Source: Euptelea pleiosperma (taxonomy: Eukaryota > Streptophyta > Magnoliopsida > Ranunculales > Eupteleaceae). Taken from it: DNA of 64,000 bases. Every line of letters starts with the position of its first letter. The first letter of the stretch is position 1. Shown piece after piece: positions 32,521 through 42,650 of this stretch. The DNA is taken from contig CM068551.1 of assembly GCA_035048495.1 (NCBI GenBank), forward strand, positions 11,533,248 to 11,597,247. The letters run 5' to 3'. A program made the position numbers and the translations under genes. The notes under the pieces are model-generated. The model did not search any database. It was not told where the DNA came from and saw only the letters and a list, made by a program, of their open reading frames with translations.

Positions 32521-33759
32521 ATGAGTAATGGATATTCTGCTTGATTCGAATCTTACCCATGGAAAATGTTGTTCTATGCCTTTCTCTCTTTACTTTTGGT
32601 CTCAAAATGCTTATCCCTTTACTGCGGTTTGAGTTTGTGAAGTGCTTGATGAATGTAGCTTCTACCCTCTCCATGAGCCTAGTGAGCTGTGAAAGCAAAA
32701 ACAGAACCAGACTCTCGGTGAGCTCATGCTAATAAATGGTTGGAAGATATGTTTTTCAATTCATGCTAATTAGAATGACAAATATGTAAAAGCTTAATTA
32801 CCTCATCGGAGCTGCCGAAATAGGAGTTATCCACCATGTTTAAGTAAGATTTTGATGCACTTCTTGAAGCGATCTGTTGGAACAGAAAAATAAATAAATA
32901 GAAGAAATGAAAAATATTCCATTTTTGATACATATATGATCATGTTCCAAGCCTATCAAAGTAGTTTTTGATACATACCTTGTCATATTTCTTCATGATC
33001 TTGGAAAACGCCAAGAGATTCATAAAGCTGGTTCACCCCATGAGAAAAAAGGAAAAAAATAGAAAGGTCACATACATTTCGAAGAGAGCAAATTTGAAAA
33101 TATAATGAAAACCCATGTAGTTTTTGTTACCTGTAGCTCTTTAGTAGTCGAAGCTTTTGATAAAATTCGACAAAAGCCCGCCTCAGTAGTTCTTCAACTT
33201 TTCTTAGATCCTCTTTTCTGAAATTTAAATCTTGGTTTTTGTTAACCTTGAGGATGCCTTTTATGGTTGAGCGCGGAGTTTCGAGCGTGTTGTTGATCGT
33301 CACATGGTTAAGAATTTGTAGGGGAGCTGGTCTAGTGTCCCTGATGTTTTTCGGCTTCTCTTCATGAACTCCTCTATGCTTGATAGCTTTGGTGTCATTG
33401 AGACCTGTATCATCACCCGAGTCTTTCGAATGCCCTTCGCTTCTCTGCTCAGTCTCTTCTATTACATCCATAGGCACTCTTCCTGCACATTCCGCATGAG
33501 GTTGCGTAAAATTCTAAGCTGAGGATTATAATCTCTCTATCAATTGGAAGACCATTATAATGTTCAGTTAAAAATACAATAAATGAGTTTCTTCGACAAT
33601 GAAGAAGTGGATATTAGCTTGTTTAGGATCTTCATCTCTTCATTTCACCATCGTCGTGGCTGGCCTAGGGTCATGTAGATATTGATGAACTAGGTTGAAT
33701 CTAGCATGTTTTTTTTTGGTAAGCAAGCAAATAAATGAACATATAGGAGTAGTCCCAAT

Positions 33760-34179
33760 CAAGGTTTAAAGGAGGCCGTTTTAACGGTTTAACGGACTGG
33801 GGGCGTTGTTACCGTTAAAACGGATTGAAATGGCCAGGGACAAAAAATGGAATTTAACGGACAAAAGAACCTGGAAAAAATGAAATTTAACGGAAAAAAA
33901 CCATAAAGTTGCTCTGAAATTCAAATTTTGAAATTTCAAATTTCAAATTTTCAAAAAAAAAAAAAAGGAATTTAATGGAAGTTAGTAGATTTAATGGTCG
34001 GTTTTTTTCACAATATTTTTTCAGAATTTAACGGCTGTTAAAACGATTTTAACGGCCGTTAAAACCAAAAAAACGACCGTTAAATTAAAAGCGTCAAAGC
34101 ATGTTTTAAACGGTTTTAACGGAAGCGGGCTTGGGGCGTTACAGTTAAAACTGTTTAATCGGCCGTTTTTAAAACCATG
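33760..34179. mobile_element. hAT-type MITE in intron 1 of the truncated PHO1 copy
   Basis: Starts CAAGGTTTAAAGGAGG, ends TTTTTAAAACCATG. The flanks are GTCCCAAT and ATCCCAAT (7 of 8). TTAACGGCCGTTAAAA-type words repeat inside. Confidence 0.8.
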
Positions 34180-34479
34180 ATCCCAATAAGTGACAAAATG
34201 ATGGAAAGTTGATTGAGATAGATTGGCCAATGACAACACACCAGTGAGGAGAAATTAATGCGGAGTCGAAGGGCCTTAAAGGGCGAGGGAAGGCCAAAAC
34301 GGATATGGAGTGATGTGATATCGACGTAGCAAGCTGGCACCTTCTACCTATGCAATGCCAAAATAAATTTTACAGCCACTCCAAAACCAAGCTAAGCTAA
34401 TGGGCCGTTTAGATGGAGCCCAAAATACAGTTGGTGCCATTTTTTTTCTTTTTTTTGAATGTGAGCCAGATGCCAAGTG

Positions 34480-34925
34480 CTTGGATGGCTACTACTGGCT
34501 CCACTTTTGATGGCTGTATGTGCCAGTCAATGGTCTCATAGAATGTACCACGTGGCATATTTGCTTAAGCAAAAGGATCCTGATGTAATCACGCTTTTTT
34601 GCACGATTTTTATTACTCGCCACTCCCAACTGGGCCCATAGACCGCATGGATAGTTAGTCCACCCGTTAGTAGTCATGCATACCAAAAATCAGTTTGTTT
34701 TTTTTTTATTTTTAGCGGTTGGTTTTAGTACTAAAAAATAATGGTTGAATCCAACAGTTATATTCACGCCTTAAAAAATTCCTAGATTTCTAATATGGGT
34801 GATTTTTTCTGTGTATATCCATCAAGAGGTGGGCTAAACATCCATGCTGTCGGTGGGCCCAGATGGCAAAGATGAGTGCTGCTTCGGCACGCCAACAGCA
34901 AAGTTGCCTTGTTACATCTTTTATG
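34480..34925. mobile_element. Mutator-MITE, TAACAAGG-ended core variant
   Basis: Carries CATAGACCGCATGGATAGTT and AACATCCATGCTGTCGGTGG arms and ends near CAAAGTTGCCTTGTTACATC, as in 13548-13925. It lies in intron 1 of the truncated PHO1 copy. Confidence 0.5.
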
Positions 34926-35285
34926 GAGTAAAACTTTGATGACAAATGCTGTCATCGAGGCCGTACACAATATGAGCCACCTGGCACACTCTTAGAGGGT
35001 TCTGGCTGCATAGATGTTTTCCAATCCCTAGGTGGACGTAAAAACTAACACTCAGGTTGATTAGTGATTTCAAACCTTTGGATCTTTGTACCTCAAATAA
35101 TGGTCAATAATGCTCAAATTAACAAGGTTAAAATCAAGCCATGAAAATAATTCCAATCCAAACCCTAGAAATCATTAATGGGCTGATTTTTGGTTTGTAG
35201 GTCTACCTAGGGACTTGCCAAACATCCATACGGTCAGAGTCCTCTTAGAGTGTGCCACGTTGCTCATATTGAGGGGAAGGACGTA
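34926..35285. mobile_element. Mutator-MITE, GAGTAAAACTTTGATGAC end, right end lost
   Basis: The left terminus is intact and the shared core follows (GATTAGTGATTTCAAACCTT to CATCCATACGGTCAGAGTCC). It breaks off after GCTCATATTGAGG without the mirrored terminus. Confidence 0.6.
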
Positions 35286-35457
35286 TTCATGGATAGGATA
35301 ATCCTTGTCTTTTTCTAGGGCAGGTTGCCAATTTTCTTTTAAAAAAGAATAAATTGGATGGCGGGACCCGTCATATTTGTAAAAGCTGCCAGGGCTGATG
35401 GCTCCAATACCTTGTTTACGCAGGCAAGATGTCCTCTTATGTATATATTATGGGTCA

Positions 35458-35782
35458 GGATCGGGGGGACAACCATTTGGCGGACCCACATAGATGATGA
35501 ATCAATGGCTGACTTTTGGTGAGGATGATCTTCTCACCTCACAAAAATTCAAATCATTTCGATATTCGTAGACTGGTTTAGAAGTTGAAGAATCATGGAC
35601 CGTCTATTTTTTTTTCCGTGTAATTGGAAAACCACATTTGATGGGGTTAGAAATTTCAGAGTGGGCTGATTTTTTGTTGGGGTGATCTATATGGTGAGGA
35701 GATCATCCTCATCAAAAATCAGCCATTGATTCATCTTCTATGTGGGTGCGCCAAAATGGTTGTCCCCCCGATCCTGATCCAT
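35458..35782. mobile_element. MITE with long inverted ends GGTCAGGATCGGGGGGACAA
   Basis: The left end GGTCAGGATCGGGGGGACAA mirrors the right end TTGTCCCCCCGATCCTGATC, and pairing extends about 90 bp on each side. Flanks contain ATATATTAT on both sides, a probable 9-bp duplication. The interior shares the GGATGATCTTCTCACC unit with the tandem repeat at 3474. Confidence 0.65.
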
Positions 35783-36294
35783 ATATTATATACTAAAACA
35801 ATGCTTGATTTCCTTGTAATCATCATCACTAAAGACTTCTCAACATGGATTGATGGGGAGAAATCTAGTCTGCATACGTTTGCAGACTTAAAAGTATGCG
35901 AGCGTTGTATCCACCGTTGAATGCTCCTTAAAAAAAAAAGTTTCTTTAATTTATAAATATTTTTTAAAAAACATTGAAATTAGGCTCTCTATGGTACAGA
36001 AAGAAGATTTTTGTATGTCAGAAAGTGTTGATAATTATATGAAAAAACCATTTCTAAAAACTTACTAGGGGGGGGGGGCAACCAAACAAAGCCTTAATCG
36101 CACAATATTGGTAATAAAAGTTGAGAAAAGTAAAATCTATGGAAATTTAATCTATTGATAAAGTCTAGTTAATCAATGGTTTCGATAGAGTAATCAGTAA
36201 TCAACGGTCTGATCACAACGATTCAATCCATCCCATTCGTCTATTTAGAAACTACGACTGAGTTAACTTCCTTAAAGAGCAGTTAGCTACTTAC
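35783..36294. other. Rest of intron 1 of the truncated PHO1 copy
   Basis: Includes a G10 run near 36068 and a partial MITE (AGAAAGTGTTGATAATT, then CCAAACAAAGCC) related to the Tourist element at 46703. Confidence 0.4.
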
Positions 36295-37040
36295 TTGATG
36301 CTCTAGCAGTTGATGCACTTCTAAAAGCGGTTGGTGAAGTGACTGTTACAGTCGCTGCCGAAGCAGCAACTTCTGTTGCGAGCTGAGTCATCTCGACCGA
36401 CCAATCGGTCCTCCCATCTGGATTATCTACCTTCATCCGGAACGCAATCAAGGCATCCATTTGCTTGTTTAACAAAACAGCCTCCTTCATCACCTCCTCC
36501 ACTTTTTCCTTGTAAAACTTATTTACCTTGTTGAACTCATCGTCAAGTCTCCTGAAGAACACAAGTTCGTACTCAGCTCCTTCATCGGACGCCATGAGGA
36601 ACTTAGTCTCATACCGCCCCTCCGATCCTTCTCGTTTGGCGGCGTTAACAAGTATCACTTGGTCCTCAATATCTCCTCCAGAGGGACTGTGTCTTTGCGT
36701 TAGACCGCTGAAGGCTCTGTACATTGTTATCCTCCGCTTTAAACCTCTCGGCGTAGGAGCTGGTTTCTGTCTAAGCTTGAAATTATGAATCTCTTTGAGT
36801 ACGGTTTTGAGATAGTCGTAATCCATGTAGGCTTCTTGCCATTCCGGCACCATTTGCGACGTGAATTCCTTCCCAAACTTCATATTTTCGCCGGTTGATT
36901 GTCACAGATGAATAAGAAATAAAGGACAACCTGTTTATGAACATGCAGCGTTGCTTTCTCGCAAAAACAAGCGAGGAGAAGATGGATGGTAATTAGTAAA
37001 GGAAAGAAATCTTGATGAGGGAGGTGTCTCGAAGAACTAA

Positions 37041-37048
37041 TATTTATA
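37041..37048 (-). promoter_or_regulatory. TATA box of the truncated PHO1 copy
   Basis: TATAAATA on the minus strand, about 158 bp upstream of the start codon, in sequence closely related to that around the TATA box of the complete copy. Confidence 0.55.
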
Positions 37049-37369
37049 AGCAGAGAGAAACAGAGAGAAAAATCAAACGGATTCTAGAGAGAGAAATTAA
37101 ACGCCCCTTTCAGTTTTCGTTGTCAAACCTGAATCGTCTTCATCAGAACTTGTTAAATTAGTTAAATTTAATTAATTAATTAAGGTGGCGGGCTGGTTAA
37201 ATTAATTTAAATTTTCGTCGGAGTACGATTTCCAAGAAGGTGACATGGAAGATATTCAAGGATATATTATAGGGTACTTTTGTAATACCCCCCTAAAATT
37301 TGAAAGTAATTTTTAACACCCCCTTATACTTTCACACTTTAGGATTAGCCCCCTTGACCTAGTTTAACC

Positions 37370-37656
37370 CAAGGTTTGAAAAACGGCCGTTATAACGGAT
37401 TCGGACTTACCTCGTTACGTTATAACAGCCGTTATTTTCATTTTTTTTTTCCGTTATATTCCTTTTTTTCCTGTTATTTTCCATTTTTGAAATTTTAAAA
37501 TTCAAAATTTGAATTTCAGCACCATTTTTTCCCTTTTTCCTGTTATATTCTGTTTTATTTTTTTCGTTTTTGCCCAAGTGTTTTTTTCGTTATAACAGAG
37601 AAGACAGTAACGCACCTAGTCCGTTATACTGTTATAACGGTCCCCTTTAAACCTTG
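37370..37656. mobile_element. hAT-type MITE, perfect 8-bp TSD GTTTAACC
   Basis: CAAGGTTTGAAAAACGGCCG at the left and TTTAAACCTTG at the right. GTTTAACC at 37362-37369 recurs exactly at 37657-37664. Confidence 0.85.
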
Positions 37657-37664
37657 GTTTAACC

Positions 37665-38460
37665 ATCATTTGACTAAGGTTAAAACGTGACATGCATCAA
37701 GCACCTGTTAATGCACTTATGAAAGGACCATATTAATATTGCAAGAAAAATGCTATAAACATGTGATTCAAGTCCGTTTTAACTGATTACAAAAAAATAA
37801 AAAAACAAAGTCCTTTTTAACTCAAGGCAAACATTGTTAAACAAGATAAGTTCTCCCATGTACTGTGGAAAATATATAATAATACCTTAAAAATCTTCAA
37901 TGTAAGAGTAATTTAGCATTTTAAGATCGTAATTTCTGACTGTCGGATTAATTTGAGCAAATTTTTTTTTAAATTCTCAAAAATAATCGTTAGAAATAAA
38001 ACCAAGAAGTGGAACAAATTAACATCCATAACGCGTTATCGCATGTAAGCTTTTTGTTTTTAGGGGTTAGGTGTTATGTCCTCTCATTGTATCTAAGTAT
38101 TTCCTATGAATAAACAGGTAGGGGTCGGCCTAACCCCCCACCCACCCACTCTGGGTGTTTTAAAAACAAAAAAAGCCCTCAGAGGACTGCGAACATTTTC
38201 TCGCGGTCGATCAATTGAGTCCAGAAATATGTGCTACGACCACGCAAAAGAAAATCCGTACGCGGGAGGTATCCCCAATGATTGAGACAAGAATATTTCG
38301 GAAGGTGCATGTGATGTGTGTCCCACCTGTAATGTACAAGTGGCGGTACTCAGATTGGGGGGATGGCTTACATCCAAAGAAAAATCCACCTACTATGAAA
38401 AAGATTTCTACCAGCACCCATATAAAAATCCCACGTACTGACCCGTGAATGTTTGGCCTA
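37665..38460. other. Intergenic, no gene recognised
   Basis: AT-rich to 38100, then a C-rich patch at 38136-38151. Small frames on both strands show no domain. Confidence 0.4.
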
Positions 38461-38464
38461 TAAT

Positions 38465-39098
38465 TTTAAAAACGGAAAATTGCATAAAAGAAAATAAACT
38501 TTAATTTATTTACAAAAAAGAATACAACTTTTCGCAAATCCCAAAAAAGAAAACGAAACGCCCTTTCAAAGGGCGTTTCTTCTGCTGTCAGTCCAATCAG
38601 TCGAGTCAGTCGAGAGTCGGCTGACACGTCTGACAAACGCCCTTTTAAAGGGCGTTTATTCCTGAGAAATTTTAAAAAACGTCACATAATTCTTCAACTT
38701 CTAAACCAATCTACGAATATCGGAATGATTTGAATTTTTGTGAGGATGATCTCCCCACCGTAGAGATCATCCTCACCAAAAATCAGCCATTGATTCATCT
38801 TCTGGGTATGCCAAAATGGGCGTAAAAATTGGGTATCAAAAAACACCCTTTAAAATAACGTCTGTCAGTTGTCAGAGGTCTGACAGACGTTTTTTAAAAA
38901 AGCGTCTATTACTGAAAAACGCCCTTTAAAATGGCGTTTTTTACTGACAAACGCCCTTTTAGAGGGCGTTTTTTTATAAACATGTGCCACGTAATGAAAG
39001 AGCGTTTCGTTTTCTTTTTTGGGATTTGCGAAAAGTTGTATTCTTTTTGGTAAATAGATTAAAGTTTATTTTCTTTTTAGAAATTTTCCGTTTTAAAA
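38465..39098. mobile_element. Foldback element with ~100-bp terminal repeats and multiple internal hairpins
   Basis: The left arm (AACGGAAAATTGCATAAAAG, ACAACTTTTCGCAAATCCCA, AAACGAAACGCCC) mirrors the right arm (GGGATTTGCGAAAAGTTGT, ATTTTCCGTTT). Four internal copies of an AAACGCCCTTTTAAAGGGCGTTT-like palindrome sit near 38556, 38634, 38916 and 38947, plus a TCTGTCAG/CTGACAGA palindrome at 38862-38891. No coding frame; the superfamily is not determined. Confidence 0.65.
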
Positions 39099-39457
39099 AC
39101 GGCTGTTATAACGAAAATAACATCCATTATAACAGATTTGGACCCCATTAAGTTATGTACCATTTTAACGCTCAGAAGATAACGGCCGTTAGTTTTGTTA
39201 TAATTAATGGACATTATTTTCCATTATAATGAAAATAACGACTGTTATATTTTTTTAAAAGCTTGTTAAAAAAACCTCCATTATCTTCCGTGTTAAATTT
39301 TACTGAAAATTTGAAATTTAAATTTTGATTTTTGACTTAGTGATATTTTTTTTCTGTTATTTTCCCATTTTGCCCCGGAACCTTACATTCCTATACCAAA
39401 AAAAATAAAAATAAAAAATAAAAAAAAATACTGTAACGCCAGCCCTTTTAAACCTTG
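39099..39457. mobile_element. hAT-type MITE, left end degraded
   Basis: Right terminus CCTTTTAAACCTTG and internal ACGGCTGTTATAACG, ATAACGGCCGTTAG words match the CAAGGTTTAAA family. The left end merges with the foldback element. Confidence 0.55.
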
Positions 39458-39765
39458 ATTTGGTCAGTACTCCTTGATACGGTGGACATACATACTGAAA
39501 ACCAGAAGGTGATTTCTATCCCACGGATCTGATCCAGTACCTAAGAAAAAAATACTTTCAAGCAAACCTCTAAAATAAATCCGTGAAATTTTTTTAAAAT
39601 CAATAGGGAGAAATTATCCATAAAAAGAAGAAATTGATTGAACCCAAGGGCTAGAAATCATTAATCAAGCTAGTTTTTTAGTATGTAGGTTACCAAGCGG
39701 TGGGCCAAATTGAAGAATGTGCTACAATGAGATATTGGAGTAGGTGGAGATTAAAACTTTGGCAT
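39458..39765. mobile_element. Mutator-MITE core fragment
   Basis: GGTGGACATACATACTGAAA and its mirror TAGTATGTAGGTTACCAAG with AATCATTAATCAAGCTAG. The terminal repeats are not preserved. Confidence 0.45.
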
Positions 39766-40175
39766 TCAGCTAAAGATCAAAGTTAAAGTTATTATAGTAG
39801 TCAACAATGGTGTCCCTTCTATTCTTTTTAACCAGCTTTACAAAAGTGAGATGGCTTCTATGGAGCTCGACGTTCAGATCAATCCAACGAGAAGAAAACA
39901 AAAGAGGAAAAGCTAGTATCGACTTCGTGGTCCTCACTCTTCAGTACCTGGACAAAAAGTCTTTATGGAAGCCAACTATGGTGTCCGTTCTTCTATTCTT
40001 TTTAAAGGGAGCAGGTATCACCGGACTAAGAAAATTTTGACCATTAGATTCAAGAGACCTACGAATCTACGACTAACTTTATTAACAGACAGAATAACTA
40101 TTTTACGCTTTTTACAATCTTACAGTCAATGGCTCAGCTTATTCTTTTATGACCTATCGTGGGGTTAACTTTGTT
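39766..40175. repeat. Dispersed repeat also present at 49150-49500
   Basis: Shares CAACAATGGTGTCC, ACCAGCTTTACAAAAGT and a GACTTCGTGGTCCTCACTCT-like stretch with the other copy. No coding homology was recognised. Confidence 0.45.
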
Positions 40176-40179
40176 GACG

Positions 40180-41060
40180 GACGTCCTTAATCAGTCTTGA
40201 TGATGAACTTTATGAATGTTTGGGGGCATCCCTAAGTGAACGTTTTGAGCCTTTTTTTATGCTAAAATATCACTGTTATAAATCATCGATCAAGCTGATC
40301 TTTGGTATGTAGCAAGGTTTAAAAAAGGCCGCCAGGACTTGGAGCATTCAACCAGGCTGACTTTGAGGTTTGACCGAATGGAAGTTTGGAGTCTTTGGAC
40401 CAAGGTTTAAAGGAGGCCGTTTTAACAGCTAAACTGACTGGGGGCGTTACCGTTTAAACGGCCGTTAAAACTAACTGAAACGGTCAGGGGCAAAAATGGA
40501 ATTAAACGGATTTTAACGGTTTCAACGATTTTAATGGAAAAAAACGAAAAAAGTGGCGCTGAAATTCAAATTTGAAAATTTAAAAAAAAAAGGAATTTAA
40601 CGGATTTTAACAGAAATTAAACGGAATTAAACAGTTTTAACGGCCATTTTTTTCACAGAATTTTTCAAAATTAAACGGCTGTTTAAACGATTTTAACGGC
40701 CGTTAAAACAAAAAAACGGCCATTTTTTCAAAACCGATAAAACGCGTTTAAACAGTTTTAACAGAAACGGGCTTGGGGCGTTACCGTTTAAACGCCGTTA
40801 AAACCATTTAAACGACCGTAAAAACCATTTAAACGGCCGTTTTTAAAACCATGGTTTGGACTTTGGAGTTTGGACAATCCCTGGGTGGACCTACAAATCA
40901 AAAATCACTTCGATTGGTGATTTATAACCGTAGGATTTGAAAATTTTTCATGAATTGATTTTTAACAGTGATATTTGAGCGTTATTTGGGGTAGATACTC
41001 AGATCCAATGGCTAGAAATGACCAATTAAATTGATTTTTGATACGATCAGGGTTAGGAAG
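40180..41060. mobile_element. Mutator-MITE core interrupted by a hAT MITE
   Basis: Core fragments at 40200-40320 and 40860-41060 (TGGGTGGACCTACAAATC, AATGACCAATTAAATTG) flank the hAT copy, and AAAGACCTCCGTCATCAAAG ends it. Confidence 0.5.
40401..40853. mobile_element. hAT-type MITE, TSD CTTTGGAC/GTTTGGAC
   Basis: CAAGGTTTAAAGGAGGCCG to GGCCGTTTTTAAAACCATG, the longest copy of its family in the window. Flanking 8-mers differ at one base. Confidence 0.8.
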
Positions 41061-41229
41061 AGTGTGTCATGTCTCCCGTACGGACGTCTTAAAGCGTCCG
41101 TCGTCAAAGACCTCCGTCATCAAAGACAATTTCAAAGTGGGGAAAAAGTTTCAAAATATTGAATATTGACTGAATTCTTCGTCAGTACTTGATCTTTAGT
41201 TGATCAAGTAAATTGTAGTATTCAGAACA

Positions 41230-41800
41230 TTTGCACAAAATTATTTCGACAAACCCGCGTAAATTCTCATGCTCCTGGTACACTCTAGAATTGTGCTCTT
41301 AGCTACACCATTTTGCTGAAGTATTTTGGGATTCATTATGTCATCTAATTTCATTAATTGTGAGAGTACTACACCACGTACGTAGTACTCTCTCATATTA
41401 TCTGATCTGATATACTTTAGCTTCCAACATGTTATGTTGTCAACCAAATTAAGTTTTCTGCTTTTGAACAAATTAAATACTTATGATTTATGCTTCAAAT
41501 AATAAACTCAAAGCTTTCTAGTAGTATCATCAATAAATGTAACAAAATAAAGAGAACCACAGAGAGAAGGTAACTAGGTTGGTCCTCACACGTTAGTGTG
41601 AATTGGTTTTAGTTATTCTAACTTTAGAGTTCTTCAAGCCTTCAAGAAATTAACCTTACTCTATTTTCCATAAATAAAGTCATCACAAAGATCAAGATGT
41701 ATAGATTTTAACTCGAGTAACATTTTTTTTGAAAGTAACGCATTCATCGCCTTTTCACTCATATGTCCAAGCCTGCGATTCAGCCTGGCAATTTGGTCCA
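41230..41800 (-). pseudogene. Copia GAG-pre-integrase and integrase remnant
   Basis: The upper part (about 41800-41661) reads ARLNRRLGHMSEKAMNALLS and LKSIHLDLCDDFIYGK, the pre-integrase zinc-binding block. The lower part (41471-41241) reads KLKYIRSDNMREYYVRG and MNPKILQQNGVAKSTILECT, the integrase core around the second Asp and catalytic Glu, degraded (the usual PQQNGVAERMN lacks Glu-Arg). The central part is missing. Confidence 0.75.
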
Positions 41801-41809
41801 TCGGACCGG

Positions 41810-41915
41810 GTTGTAGGACAACGAATCGAAATAAGTTGCAAGGAAGTTTAAGGTATCTCAATAAACAGAGAAACAAGGACTAAAGGCCCAATTCCCAGTT
41901 AAGCGTGTTACTTGA
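41810..41915 (-). pseudogene. Fragment of PHO1-type exon 7 / intron 6
   Basis: Matches 44415-44510 in the complete gene: GTAGGACAATGAATCCAAAT corresponds to GTAGGACAACGAATCGAAAT, then AAACAAGGACTAAAGGCCCA is shared exactly. It sits 3' of the complete gene, directly abutting the Copia remnant, and is not part of a functional exon set. Confidence 0.75.
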
Positions 41916-42650
41916 GTCTTTTTTTTTTTTTCTCCTTTTTGGCATTTCGGAAGTCTCTTAATCAACATTTTGGTTTGTGTATTGTCACATAATGTTGTGT
42001 TTTGTTTTATTCTAAATAAGAATCATTCTATGTAATGGTGAGGCTGCATCAATGGTCATTTCATTACTTATTCATTCAAAAAATTTAAAGCATTTGGATT
42101 GTAATTACCAGGCAACTTCTGCCTTAATTAGTTCAGCAAAAACTGGGGCATAACATTACACTGGACAGGTCGGGGAAGTGTAGAACAATAAGAGTACTAT
42201 CATGCACAGGTCAACTTTCTCAAAAACAATTAGTTTGTGAATTTTAACGATCTTCGAAGAGATCAGATTACTAGCTATCTTGCTCAATGGGCAAACTAAA
42301 GATATTCTCCTGCCCCATTGGAAGTAACCTTGTAACTGCTACTTGGAAGCTCAATTTAGTTGCACCTGTTGGGGAATTTGGGACCAGAGCCAATATTTTA
42401 ACTGAAGAATCATGTTCTTAAAAGTGGTAACAGTGAATTAATAGAATGGATTAAAATCTGAAAGAAACAGAGGCATACAAAAAAGTAACTACTGCTAACA
42501 CTAAATCATAATACACTACTGCTCTACTGAAGAAGTTCAACTGCGCTTCTTCTTTTTGTTTTGTTACTTTTGATCCATTTCTTTACTGCATTTTTCAGTG
42601 GCGATTGTTTCGTCTAGCTTCTCTCTTTGCCTCCTGAGTTTGCAGTATGC
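41916..42650 (-). other. Probable 3' UTR and downstream flank of the PHO1-type gene
   Basis: No coding homology. Minus-strand AATAAA-like words (plus-strand TTTATT at 42007) may serve in polyadenylation, but nothing decisive is visible. Confidence 0.35.

Larger units (their letters stand above)
32462..36883 (-). pseudogene. Truncated PHO1-type gene: SPX exons 1-5 only, frames intact
   Basis: Exons 36883-36295, 33482-33131, 33027-32979, 32873-32802 and 32686-32557 match exons 1-5 of the complete gene at 42651-47878 in size and phase (exon 2 is 18 nt shorter). They encode [87 protein letters not shown] and [20 protein letters not shown]. This is a full SPX domain, which in this family binds inositol pyrophosphates through Tyr/Lys residues. 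Exons 6-12 with the membrane and EXS regions are absent; sequence after 32520 is unrelated. No stop or frameshift is seen in five exons. If the last intron is retained the frame ends at 32462, giving about 428 residues. It is either a young pseudogene or an SPX-only gene. Confidence 0.85.
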
